Source: Hybos culiciformis (Eukaryota > Arthropoda > Insecta > Diptera > Hybotidae). Taken from it: DNA of 64,000 bases. Shown piece after piece: positions 49,901 through 61,100 of this stretch. Each line of letters opens with the position of its first letter. Position 1 is the first letter of the stretch. The notes below the pieces were generated by a model that was not told the origin of the DNA, did no database searches, and was given only the letters and a program-made list of their open reading frames with translations. Where the stretch lies: positions 20,137,557 to 20,201,556 of the forward strand of contig OZ023273.1 in assembly GCA_964007475.1 (NCBI GenBank), written 5' to 3'. Position numbers and translations under genes: made by a program.

Positions 49901-52900
49901 AAAATAAATACAATATTAGCGTTGGTCAATATTAAGATACTAAAAATGTTAACTACATATTTCGAATTCGAAAGCTTCATTCTTTCATATTTCTTATATG
50001 ATATTGACAATGCTATACCATTAATATGAGGTTCAACTTGAACCTCGTTCAACAATATAATCGAAAATACCACCCCGTTTTTAATAAGGGTAAAGATTAT
50101 TTAGGGATTATTTCATTTAGAAACATGTTTACTAATCTAGATTTAAGTATCTTTTACTTTTAAGTATCTTCTAGGATCTACGAATTGGAAATTTACATTT
50201 ATTACAAGACTACCTCAAAGAAAAAGGTGCAATTTCAGTGACAAAATTAAGAAATTAGCATATGTACATATAAATTAATACATGTAAAATATATGTACAT
50301 ACATGTTTTTTTTTTTTTTTTGTTTCAAATTATGATAGCACCATGTAAAATTCTTACATAGTTTTTATATTTATGGTGTGTGCTAACGTTAAATTTGATT
50401 ATTTATGCATTTGGCTCGTATAGTTTAGTTTAGAATCTATATGTATCATCACTTCCACGTATTTATTTATTATACATTTAATTTCAATTGAATGCATTCA
50501 ATAAAATATATTATATTTTTATTCAGTTTTTTTTTTTGTATTTTTTATTTTCGTTTTTTTTTTTTTTTTTTCATATATTTTATTTTATTTTAACTTTGAT
50601 ACTAATTCAACAAACATATATTTATAATAAAAAAATGTATGTTTTTTTTTCTCTAAATTATTATGCAATGTTCAAGTTAAAAATAAACTACAATGCAAAC
50701 GCCATACAAAACATAAATAAATAAAAATAAATATTAAAAAACATAAAAAAAAAAAATTGATGTATTGTGTGTACCTATGTATATAGGTACGTGACAATTT
50801 TTTTTATTATATTGTTATTATTATAATACATCAACTGAATATTTATTGTTACTTTTTGGAACTTTGAACACGGATCTCAGAATATATACGCAACTAGGAT
50901 TTATCTGGTTATCAAGTTTTTTTTTTGAATAGATCGACCCACATTGCAGAAGAATCAAGCCTTTATAGATCAAAAAGTATTAAAGAAAAAAGAAACGATA
51001 TAATATTAATGGAATAAGAACTAAAATGCAAATTTCTAGAATTGAATAGAAAAAACAAAGCTTACATCTTTTTATTTTAGAAAATATCTTATTCTCGTTA
51101 ATTAATATAATAGTAAATTTTAGTTTTTCGAATTAGTTACAAGATAATTTATCAAAGAAGCAATTACCGATGCGAATATCAAGCAAAATCGTATAGAATT
51201 CAATGTCCTCCTAACCCAATTATTAAATTTCCAATAAATAGAACAAGTGAATTTTTAAATATTTAAATAAAAATCCAAAGATCGATTAACAAAGATTATT
51301 TACGATTTCTCCATTTCGAGAAATTAAACAACTTAGTTAAAAGAATATTCAAGAAATTTAAAAAGTAGCTTTATTAACAAACAAATTCAGGAAATTATGT
51401 TTCACATAAATATTTTTAAAATTTAAGAATGTTCTTTTCTTCATAAAATAAACAATTTTTTTTTGTAAATTTGCGTATAAATAAAACTAAAAAACAAGAA
51501 AAACATTTAAATTTTGTAATAAATTAATTTTAGATTTATCGAAATAATATAACTTGTATATGTTTTTTTGGTGATTAATACATAAATCTTCAATCTTCAA
51601 TTTAATTTCGAAAAAAAAAAAAACAAAAAAATTCATTCAATGACTTATTTTATACTATTTGGTCAGCAAAAAATTTAGGTGTGAATAAACTAGTGACAAT
51701 TAGGAACAAAAATATTGGAAAATCGTTCTTATTTATATGTAATTCCAAGAAAGATATAGTTATAAATTTTTTTAAGATATGATTTCATTTGACTCGTATT
51801 TCTAATTTTGTCTGTCGATCAAATTTAATGTTTTTATTCCGTTTTCCATTAAAAATGAAAAATGAATTATATTTTTCATTAAATGTTCGTCCGTCCACCA
51901 CTAAAAGCATTATATTTTATTAACTGCCTTACCGATTTCAATTGAGAATGCCAAAATATGCAATCTCGTCTGAATTCACATCGACTAAATACTATGATTT
52001 CGCGTATGGGAGCTAGAGGCTCTTAGATGTGGATTGAAGAAGAAACTAAAATTTTTTTTAAACCACACTGTTTCCAAGATATCTTAAAAGAAAACTATCT
52101 TAAAACGAAATGTTAAGAATGGGCTTCATTTATTAGATACTGATCTGTATTTATTTTTTCATTAACGCAGTGTATCCAAAGAGAGAAGGAAACCATTTTT
52201 TCATAATTTTCGAAGCCGACTGGTAATGTACTTCGGAAGGTTGTTAAATTAGAAAATTTTAAAAATTGTATGAAAAAAAATCCTGCTAGAGCTGTTTTAA
52301 TTAGAAGGTGTACTGTAGATATATATATATATATAATTATAATATGCGGTCCCAAAAGTGTAATCATGAGAAATTACTTTTCAAGCTATATAATACTTTT
52401 TGAATCCATTTTGTAGATGTGACAGCTTCATAAGAATATATGAAATAAAATTGTAATATATTGGTATAATTAACATGATAATATGTACATAAAATTTTGT
52501 TCACTTAATAAATCAAATGAGGATTTTAATTAAAATTTCTTGACACCATCGGATTTTTTACATGTTCAAAACTAATTTGTCTGAATTTAGATTTGATCAT
52601 AATTATATAAATTATGCAAAATTCGTATATGCAATAATTTTTCATTTTCTTGTTTTTCTTTTCAGGCATAATAAAGTATATCATCTATGGAATTCGAAAT
52701 TATTCCTATTTATTATGCCAAAAGGATTAGTAATAATAAGTACCTATACTTATTCCTTCTCAATTTGTCTAAAGGCGTTCGCCAAAACAATGAATTATAA
52801 GTATTTTATTATGTTTATTGCTTATGTACATATTATGTAAAGTACATTGAAAAAAAATAAGGAAAATACAGAAATATTTTTGTTCCGTATAATTTTTTTT

Positions 52901-55900
52901 TTAAATTCATTATTTAGCATAATGACACATAATAATATAAGTTCTCAATGACTCTGAGCAAACTATCTAAAATTTATTTTGAATCTGAATCTAATGTACA
53001 TCCAGAAAGACCTGCGATTTTCTTCCGCGAGTCTCCGTATACTCTTATAAACTAAATGAAAATATTAGAACTTTATTTTAGAAAAAAAAAAGTTGATACT
53101 TGTTTTTTTTTCAACACTCCTATATATTGATTAACTTTTTTTTTCTATATATATAAATACCTATAGTTTTATGTTAAGTTGATATTGAAAGTTTTAACTA
53201 ATAACTTGTACTCCCACATAAATTGTTCTTAATTAAGTTATTGGTGATCTTGCTGTGCTGTCCCTTAACCTTGCTAAAGATTAATACTTAAATAAAAACA
53301 TAATGAAAGTTTGTGTTTCAAACAGAGTTCATGTTCGAGCAAAGCCAAATGTTTATTTTAAATTTTTATATTTTTTCTCTATCGGAATAAAATCTTATTG
53401 GGTATAACAAATTATAACATGTCTAGGAAACATCAAAGATACCAAAAATACAATATTTAATTAATTTTCCTTTTTAATTAGAAAGAAAAATTATTTTAAT
53501 TTACATTTTCATATTTCATGAGCCAAAAAAACTATTTCTATTTTTTTTAATTCTTGCTCCACGTAATATAAATATAATTTTTTTGGATGAAAATATTATT
53601 TTATAAGTTAAAACATATGTGTGTAGGTATAAAATATACAATAAACATGTATGTATATATTAATGAAGTAAACATTTTGAATATTTCTCTCAGATGTTTA
53701 GTGATCATAAGACTTTATAATTAATTATAAATTTATAAAAAATCAAAAACGTTTTCAATGCTCTGATTTGAAGATATATCTGATTATTTTCTCTCAACGA
53801 AAAGGTAATGCAAGTGATCCAACTGCTATTATAGGAATAAAACAATTTACATTTACATTAAATAATGTCTAATTCGATTTACTAAATTCGAACAAGAACC
53901 AGTAGCCTCTACAACCGAGTTCACAATTATTATTGTGATATTTGATAAATCTTAACTGAATTATGACATAATTATAAAAACAAATAGAAATAAAAAGAAA
54001 ATAACTACCACTTTTTTATTCCCAAAAGTATATCCATAAATAGTGAAATGGAAAAGTTGGAAATACGACTACAAACACGCCTCAAAGATTCAACACAATA
54101 TTTTATTAAAGTTTTAAGACGCATTTTTTGCGAAATAGGTATTTAGGACAAAAACAAAATTAAGTTCAAAACATTTTCACAACATCTTTATTTTTATTTT
54201 TAGGTAAATTGGTATTTTTTTTTCGTTATGTTTTCATAAGCAACTTAATGCAACTTTCGCTTACTTTATTAGATATTGTAGTTATACATTTCAACAGATG
54301 TAAATTTTACACATAATATTATTATAATTTTTCGACTACATTATTTGTTTGAAAAAAAAAATAAATAAAAAATTAAATAAATTTCTGAATATTAAATTAA
54401 AATATTTTATTTTAGGTATTTTTCTTCTTTTTCTTTTTTTTTTCTTTAAAAACTGTTCAGGTCAATAAGAAAAAAAAAATTAATAGCAAATGACATAAAT
54501 CAGACTTCTTAAGTGTAAAATATATGAAGAAAAAAAAAAATAATAAACCTGTTTCATCATTTAAATCAGTTTCATATGAAAATAAAAATTATCATGCCAG
54601 ATATCTTTTATTTTAGTTTTATATTTATATGTGTAAAAATAAAAAATTAAAAAAAAATAAAAAACTTTAGATATATACACTTAAAAAAGAAATACAAAAA
54701 TAGACCAAGAAAAAGATTTTTTTTTTTTTCGTTCTGAACTCGTAGATCATTTATTTTAGAGAGACGTTATATTTTTTTTTTCGTTAAATTTTTTTCTTAT
54801 TTCGAGCAAATAAATTATAAGCTAAAAAATACACAGAGCAAGCATTTAGCAATTAATTAAATTCTTGAAATGTGAAACAAAAGTAATTAATCTCAAAGCA
54901 AAATATAATATACAACGCGAGAAACAAACAATAAATTTATCTGCTAGTTTTCGATTGGGTAAAAATTTAGTCAATGGCCTCTTTATTCTATAATATTAAA
55001 AATGGCATTTCGGTTGTCATTATTTATATAAGAATTCCCATTTTTAATTTACATATTTTTTTTTGATTTTTTGCTTAAACTTTATTTAACATTCATTTGC
55101 TTATTTTTGTTCTTTACTGCGCTCAATTTTTGAAATCAAATTTCTTGAATTAGAGTGATTTTATTATTTACAATATCCATAACAGGACGATAAAAAAATT
55201 AGTATAATTAATTTTTCAAGATTAAAATTTATTATATAGTGTAGAGATAATTAAAATTAAAAAAAATGTAAGATATTATTATTTATTCACAAATATCAAA
55301 ATGCATTTTTTCAGTGTCAGACGGGGGTAGATATTTTGCAAAATAAAATTATTCTGAAAATATTTAAAAAATAAAGTATAAATGTAACATTATCATCTAT
55401 TATATTATTAAGTTTTCTTGAGGAACTTACTTTTGATGTACGTATACTTACGATATAATTAGGAAGAAAATTTTTAACAAAATAACTTGTAGCCTTGAAT
55501 GAAAAGAGAGTCAAAACGGACTATTATTTTTTTAAGACAAGCTTGACAACAATTTTTGATTATTTTGGGATCTATCAATTAAAGATTTTATTTTTAGAAA
55601 TTTTTGGAAACATTTAATATTAAACTATATAAAAATATACATATAAATTATGTTTTGAATTTCTATACAATTTCACTAAGTCTAACTCATTAAATTTATC
55701 AGTTCTGATATACAATCCAAAGAATTTTTATAGCAGAACAGAGTTTCATTTTTAATTAATATAGAAAAGTTAAATAAAATTTCATGTTCTTTTTTTAAGA
55801 GACGGAATGGGAGGCTTTCTTTTAACATTAAATATGTGAGACAATATGAGACTCATTTATATAATATAAAAATTCCAATTAATTAATAGCTTTTTTTTTA

Positions 55901-56792
55901 AATTTTTTAAGCTAAAAACAAAAAATAATATAGAAACTCAAAACAAGTAGTTAAAATAGTCATTAAGACAGAAAATGTAACAAGGAATTATAATAAATAA
56001 GAAAAGACTTAGAGTGCTCAAGGAGCCAGTAAGTTATATATTAGTAAATGGTATACTTTATATATTTTGTAAAACGAAACTGAAAATGAATTAAAATATA
56101 AATATATTAAAAAAAAAAAAAAAAAAAATATGAGACTCATATGAAACCTATATGAGACTTCAATCACAATTATTGAGATTTCAACTTATCAGTTTTATTT
56201 TTATTATATTTTATTTTTATGAAGAAAACAGGAAAACTAAAGAAAATTAAATTTTTGGATGCACATAATTTTGGGAAAAAGTAAACTCTTATGATGAGAA
56301 TTCTAAGGAATGTGACAAACTTTCAAAAAAAAAAACTGAATGTCAGAGTCTTAATATTTACTGGGCATTTTTGGAATGTTTTCAAATATTTCTCTAATTT
56401 AAGTTTTTATTTCATTTTTAAAATATCTATATACGCAGGTATTAAAAAAATTTCATTAAACCTAAAAGTTTTAATTTTTATTCTCCACTTTACTTGAATA
56501 TATGTTTTTAACCCGAAGTGTTATCCAAAATAACTTAAAAAGCGTTATGTTTTCCAAGCTTTACATTAATTAAGTTTTGAAGATTATTATTCACAAGAAA
56601 ATTTCAACAATCAATAAGTATAGCTATTAAGATTGTAGTTTCGATGTTGATATTCTATAATCTATAAAAGTATATGAACAAAATATTATATATAGCTCTA
56701 TAACTTTCGAATATCTTAATGTTTAGAAACTTTAATAAAAATTTATTGTTTATAATTAATATCGATATTAATTATATTCACATAGAGATAAT
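46927..56792. other. A/T-rich non-coding stretch
   Basis: Nearly 10 kb without a supportable gene. Two things stand out: a G+C patch at 49434-49460 (TTGGCGTCGGCGGCTAACC then GGCGGTAGGTAA), and a segment at 51885-51960 with GTTCGTCCGTCC followed by ACCGATTTCAATTGAG, a phrase resembling debris often seen in insect repetitive DNA. A run of about 20 A is at 56108-56128. Remaining ORFs (for example 52562-52840) are low-complexity. Confidence 0.5.
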
Positions 56793-57020
56793 AGTAGATT
56801 ACAATACATGTTAAGAAAATTTGTTATTCTTGCGAGTTGTGTATACACACAAACACATAGACACGAGTCATGTTTATATCACGAGACCGAAGGTCGAGTG
56901 ATATAATATTGACGAGTGTCTATATGTTTGTGTGTATACACAACGAGCTGTATAACAAATTTGATTAACATGTATTGTATACTGCTTTAATGTGCATGGG
57001 AGAGGGAGTTGAAAACAATA
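56793..57020 (+). mobile_element. HINE-like element, copy 2 (head only)
   Basis: It begins with the family start AGTAGATT, contains the full foldback, and continues into ACTGCTTTAATGTGCATGGGAGAGGGAGTT, matching the block after the foldback in copy 1 (31704-31733). It then loses similarity. It lies 650 bp upstream of, and in the same direction as, the tail-containing copy at 57669-58153. Confidence 0.65.
56801..56978. repeat. 178-bp foldback head of HINE-like copy 2
   Basis: Outer arms ACAATACATGTTAA... and its counterpart ending at 56978 pair; the middle stem GTTGTGTATACACACAAACA with TGTTTGTGTGTATACACAAC is perfect over at least 20 bp; the inner stem TTATATCAC/GTGATATAA encloses GAGACCGAAGGTCGA, in which GACC-GAA-GGTC pairs. 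Relative to copy 1 the outer arm sequence has changed, yet both arms changed together. Confidence 0.88.
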
Positions 57021-57147
57021 CATTTACAATGATAAAAATAAACAAAAAAGTTCAAAATGAAGCAAGGAAATAAAATTTAATTAATACGGAAGTAAATTTA
57101 TTTCTGGAAATGATTTCAAACCGGATGATTTAAGATCAGCTAATTCC

Positions 57148-57268
57148 TAAAATATTAAAAAAAAATTAGTAATTTTTCCAAAAAAAATTATTCATTTTCT
57201 TTTTTGCAAAAAAAAAAATCGAATAATTTTTTTTTAGAAAAATTACTAATTTTTTTTTTATTATTTTA
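57148..57268. repeat. A/T-rich foldback with ~46-bp arms
   Basis: Left arm 57148-57193 (starting TAAAATATTAAAAAAAAATT, containing AGTAATTTTTCC) and right arm 57221-57268 (containing GAAAAATTACTAATT) are inverted with few mismatches. It could be a small MITE; no target duplication is clear in this A/T background. Confidence 0.65.
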
Positions 57269-57298
57269 AGAACTAATGGTCTTCTTAAATTTTATTTA

Positions 57299-57369
57299 AT
57301 TTTATTTTTAATTATTAAAAAAAATAATAATAATTTATAATTATTTTTTTTTATAATTAAAAATAAAAT
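57299..57369. repeat. 17-bp perfect A/T inverted repeat
   Basis: ATTTTATTTTTAATTAT at 57299-57315 is exactly complementary to 57353-57369. The spacer is also A/T-only. It may be chance at this composition or part of the foldback cluster between the two HINE-like copies. Confidence 0.5.
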
Positions 57370-57781
57370 CAAATAATAATTATATAATTATAATTTATAT
57401 TTACAATAAATAATCTCCTTGTTGCTGCCATTTTCCTAGTTTTTTGATAAAAGAAAAAAAATTCTTACTTGACATTTGACAATTGACAGCAAACTTTATA
57501 ATGACAACAAAGATATTTTCAGGGTTACCATTGTTCTATTTTTATTCATTTTGTTTTTTTGAATAAAAAAAAATTCAATTTTTGAAGTGTGGTTTAAATT
57601 TTTGTACTAAAATCGAACCTCACTCGTTTAAAAATTTAGTAGTAGAGGTTCGAAGATCCTTTAAAAATAGTAGATTGAAACACATGTTAAGAAAATTCAT
57701 CGACTGATCGACTGGCCGCTTTTTAGAAAAAAAAAAATAGCCGCGTATTTTTTTATTTGTTCTTTTTTTTTTTTTTTGTTT

Positions 57782-57827
57782 GCTCAGAGGGAAAATATAG
57801 ATTAGCTCAGAGGGAAAATATAGATTT
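57782..57827. repeat. 23-bp direct duplication
   Basis: GCTCAGAGGGAAAATATAG plus ATTA occurs at 57782 and again at 57805 with no mismatch over at least 21 bp, inside HINE-like copy 3. Confidence 0.85.
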
Positions 57828-58005
57828 TTAGCATTATAAACTAAGCTTTGTTTGACATTGATATGATGCATGTGAGAGGTATACATTTGCAATTTTTTTT
57901 TTTTTTGGTATTTGTCTGTATTGAAATATTGTGAGTGTGAGTGATATTATTTTTGTTTATAGTATTACGCAGTTCAAAATGAAGAATGTAAATAAAATAT
58001 AGAGC

Positions 58006-58053
58006 AATGTAAATACAATTTACATCACAGGGAAATGTAAATACAATTTACAT
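58006..58053. repeat. Palindromic ~28-bp direct repeat in HINE-like copy 3
   Basis: AATGTAAATACAATTTACAT occurs at 58006 and again at about 58034. Each copy is itself an inverted repeat (ATGTAAAT/ATTTACAT). It occupies the position of the unrelated 31-bp array in copy 1. Confidence 0.8.
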
Positions 58054-58153
58054 TCCTCTACAATTGCATGTGTATTGATGCATGTAATGGACCATTTACC
58101 GAGCTAAATTTACGAATGTAAATACAACTTACCGAAGCCCTGCGCATTAAAAT

Positions 58154-61100
58154 AATTAACAGAATATCATAGATAATATTATTAAATATAAAATTAACAT
58201 TAAGACAGATTTCAATTAATAAATTGCATATAGTATGAATCAATAAATGATATGTTGTGTACCTTTATAAAATAATAATTTTTGTATTTTAATGCAGTGT
58301 GAAAATGAAAATAAAAATGTAAAGAGCCAAAAATGTTTTGAAAAAAAATTAAAATAAAATATTTATAAAATTTTCTTTTTTTTTAATTTTAAATTTCAAA
58401 CATAAATGCACGCTTAAAGAAACCCATAATAACAATTTAATAAGCATTTTTCAAAATTAAGCACGAATAAACCATTATTATTTGAAAATGATGATATTTT
58501 TATAAGCATATATCTTTTTTAGACTATAAATATATATGAAAAATTTAAAAGGAAGAAAACCCCCTTACATTAGAAATCTCATTCCAACCATTATGTGATT
58601 AAAATACCATAATATTAAATTTTAAGTGTTATCATCGTTTAAAATATAATACCAAGTAAGTAAAAAAAAAAATATAAAATACACATAAATTACCAGTTTA
58701 ATTTGGTGTAAAAAAATATTTTTATTTTAATAGAATTAAAGATATAATGTTTTCATAGATATAGGTAAGTTAATTTGTCTCCTGAACTACAAATAAATAG
58801 TATTTAATTATTTATTTAAGGTTGATTTGCTCTAGGTTAGTACTTAATATTGTAACTAGTTTGAATTTCTGAAAACATTATAATAATTATATTTTTAGAA
58901 TAAATATTCTAAACCGACGAAGTTTAATTCTTTTCAAAATCTTTTGACATCTTTTTAGGACTCTTAACAACTAAATTAATCTTTTCTGTATAAAAAAGCA
59001 AAAATTTGAGTTTAAGTGATGGTGCAGTTTAAGCAACGATTTAAATATATCTTTGATTTCGTACACATATATCACCATAGAAACCATTCATCTTCCATGA
59101 TGGACCGACCACAATAACAACAACAACAACAACAACAAATATACAAAATATGTACAAAAATAAAATTTTAAAGAATTGCTATGAATTTCAGAAATGTGAA
59201 CAGCAGCCATTATGATTCTTATATTTGAAAAAAAAAAAAAAAATAAAAAAAAAAAAATTCTGAACAAAATACACATAAAAAAAACAAAAAATAAAAAGAT
59301 AAAAACACATAAATCTTCTTTTTTTAATTTATCAGAAATTTATGAACTAATTCTGAAAACAGAATTTTTGAATATGTAGAAATATAGTATGTATAATTTT
59401 TTGAAAATAAGAAAAACTTGTACGTACACAATTTTTTTTTTTTTTTAAATATCCCAAAAATCTCATCTTACTGCATAACAGGAACAAAATACTATATTTA
59501 TTTGGACTTATAAGTATGTTTGCTTGATTGTTTTATCTATTTTTATATTAATAAATTATCTAATGTTTTTCAAATTTTCCAGTTCGCCACAGAACATAAT
59601 GAACATTTTCTCAAACCTTTATTTCTAATTTGGCATTAGTCAATAACAATATTGTAAAACAGAACTAAAACGACAACCTTCAAAGCTACACACCACATTT
59701 GAAGTCTCATTCAGGAACTGTGTCGTTAAAATAATAAATTATGTTATTTTCGCCATAGACTATAATATATATGCTTTAAAATCATAATAAATTTTTTTTA
59801 AAGATCTTTAAGCTTATTATATACTAAAAATTGAACTCGTTAAAAGTTGTGTATATTAAACGAAAGTTAGACTAAAATAAAATAATAAAATAAAATTTTA
59901 TTATAAAAACCCGAAATAATATAAGGGAGATTGAAATTAAAAATTATTATAAAACTAAGATGTGGGTTGAATTTTTTCAACAATGAATTTCTTTTTTATT
60001 ACTTTATATAAACTTCAAAGTCATTTATTAGATTATTTTTATGTTTCAAATTTTCGTATTTGTATAGTTAGTTTATTTTATTTGAATCCTATTTTTAATT
60101 GTTGACCTATTAGAATAACTTCAAAATACAGTGAAGTTAATATTAATACCTATATTCAAGTCTATTTTATTCTTACATTCATATATTTTTTATGGTTCTT
60201 TTTTTAGTTTTTTAATATTTAATTTTAATACTAACTTTATCTTCTAGCTTCACTAAATCTTATATTAATAATTTTCAACTATGCAACAAACACAACAATA
60301 ATCATAAATTATTCACCAATACAATTCATAATAAAAATTAAAAAAAAAAAATTTACTTATAAGACAAAAAATAAATATGAAAAATATTATTAAAATAATA
60401 AATTAAACCGAATTTTTTCATTATTTTATTTTTCTTTTGTATTGTAAGAGCCAAACTAAATAAAAAAAAATATTTAAAAAATTGAAAAATTTCATAGAAA
60501 ATTCATGTTAAAAATCAGACTGAATTGTTTTTGATAAAATATTTCTTACTGAACGGCTGTGGTGAAGGATGTGGTTGTTATTTATATAATTTAAATCCAT
60601 GTTCTCAATTCATAGTTACAGTTTAACTTAGATTAAGAACGTTAAAATTAATTTTGTTACGATTTTATTTTGTTTAACAATTTTAAAAAATACAACAATA
60701 TCGTTTAATTTGACTATTTTTTTGTAGTAAATTTTAGTACGATGAAGAAGATTCAAATACGAATGTTGAATATTAAATTAAAATGTTAAAAGATTCAGTA
60801 ATAAGTAAAAATAATTAGAATCTAAATCCCCAATAAAGAAGTCTCTACTACGACCGATAAGGTCACAGTTAAAACTTTCTGCCACTCTAGATTTATTTGA
60901 AATTGATATATCAAAACTTTATAGCAATAAAGTAATCAAATTCCTTTTCATTTCATTCAGAAATTTGTCCGAGAATAAACTTAAAAATAACTTAATATTC
61001 TTTTTATAATTTTTTAATTTATTATCCTATATACATTTCTATACTTTATTTTGATTTCTACCGCCATGTAGTGCAATAAAATTAAAAAGTCGTTGTAGAA

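Larger units (their letters stand above)
57669..58153 (+). mobile_element. HINE-like element, copy 3 (foldback replaced)
   Basis: It starts AGTAGATT..ACACATGTTAAGAAAATT like copy 2, but the foldback is replaced by other sequence including a 23-bp duplication (57782-57827). Downstream modules match copy 1: GTATTTGTCTGTATTGAAAT, TATTACG, a tandem-repeat module, TTGCATGTGTATTGATGCAT and an end block CCCTGCGCATTAAAAT. It gives the pre-insertion (empty) site for the MITE in copy 1. Confidence 0.6.

Noticed and set aside
51885..51960. Fragment resembling insect repeat debris (GTTCGTCCGTCC...ACCGATTTCAATTGAG)
   Set aside because: No boundaries, inverted repeats or second copy in the window; resemblance only.
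52562..52840. 92-codon ORF with hydrophobic segments
   Set aside because: Hydrophobic runs are expected from T-rich codons. No motif, no neighbour and no splice context.
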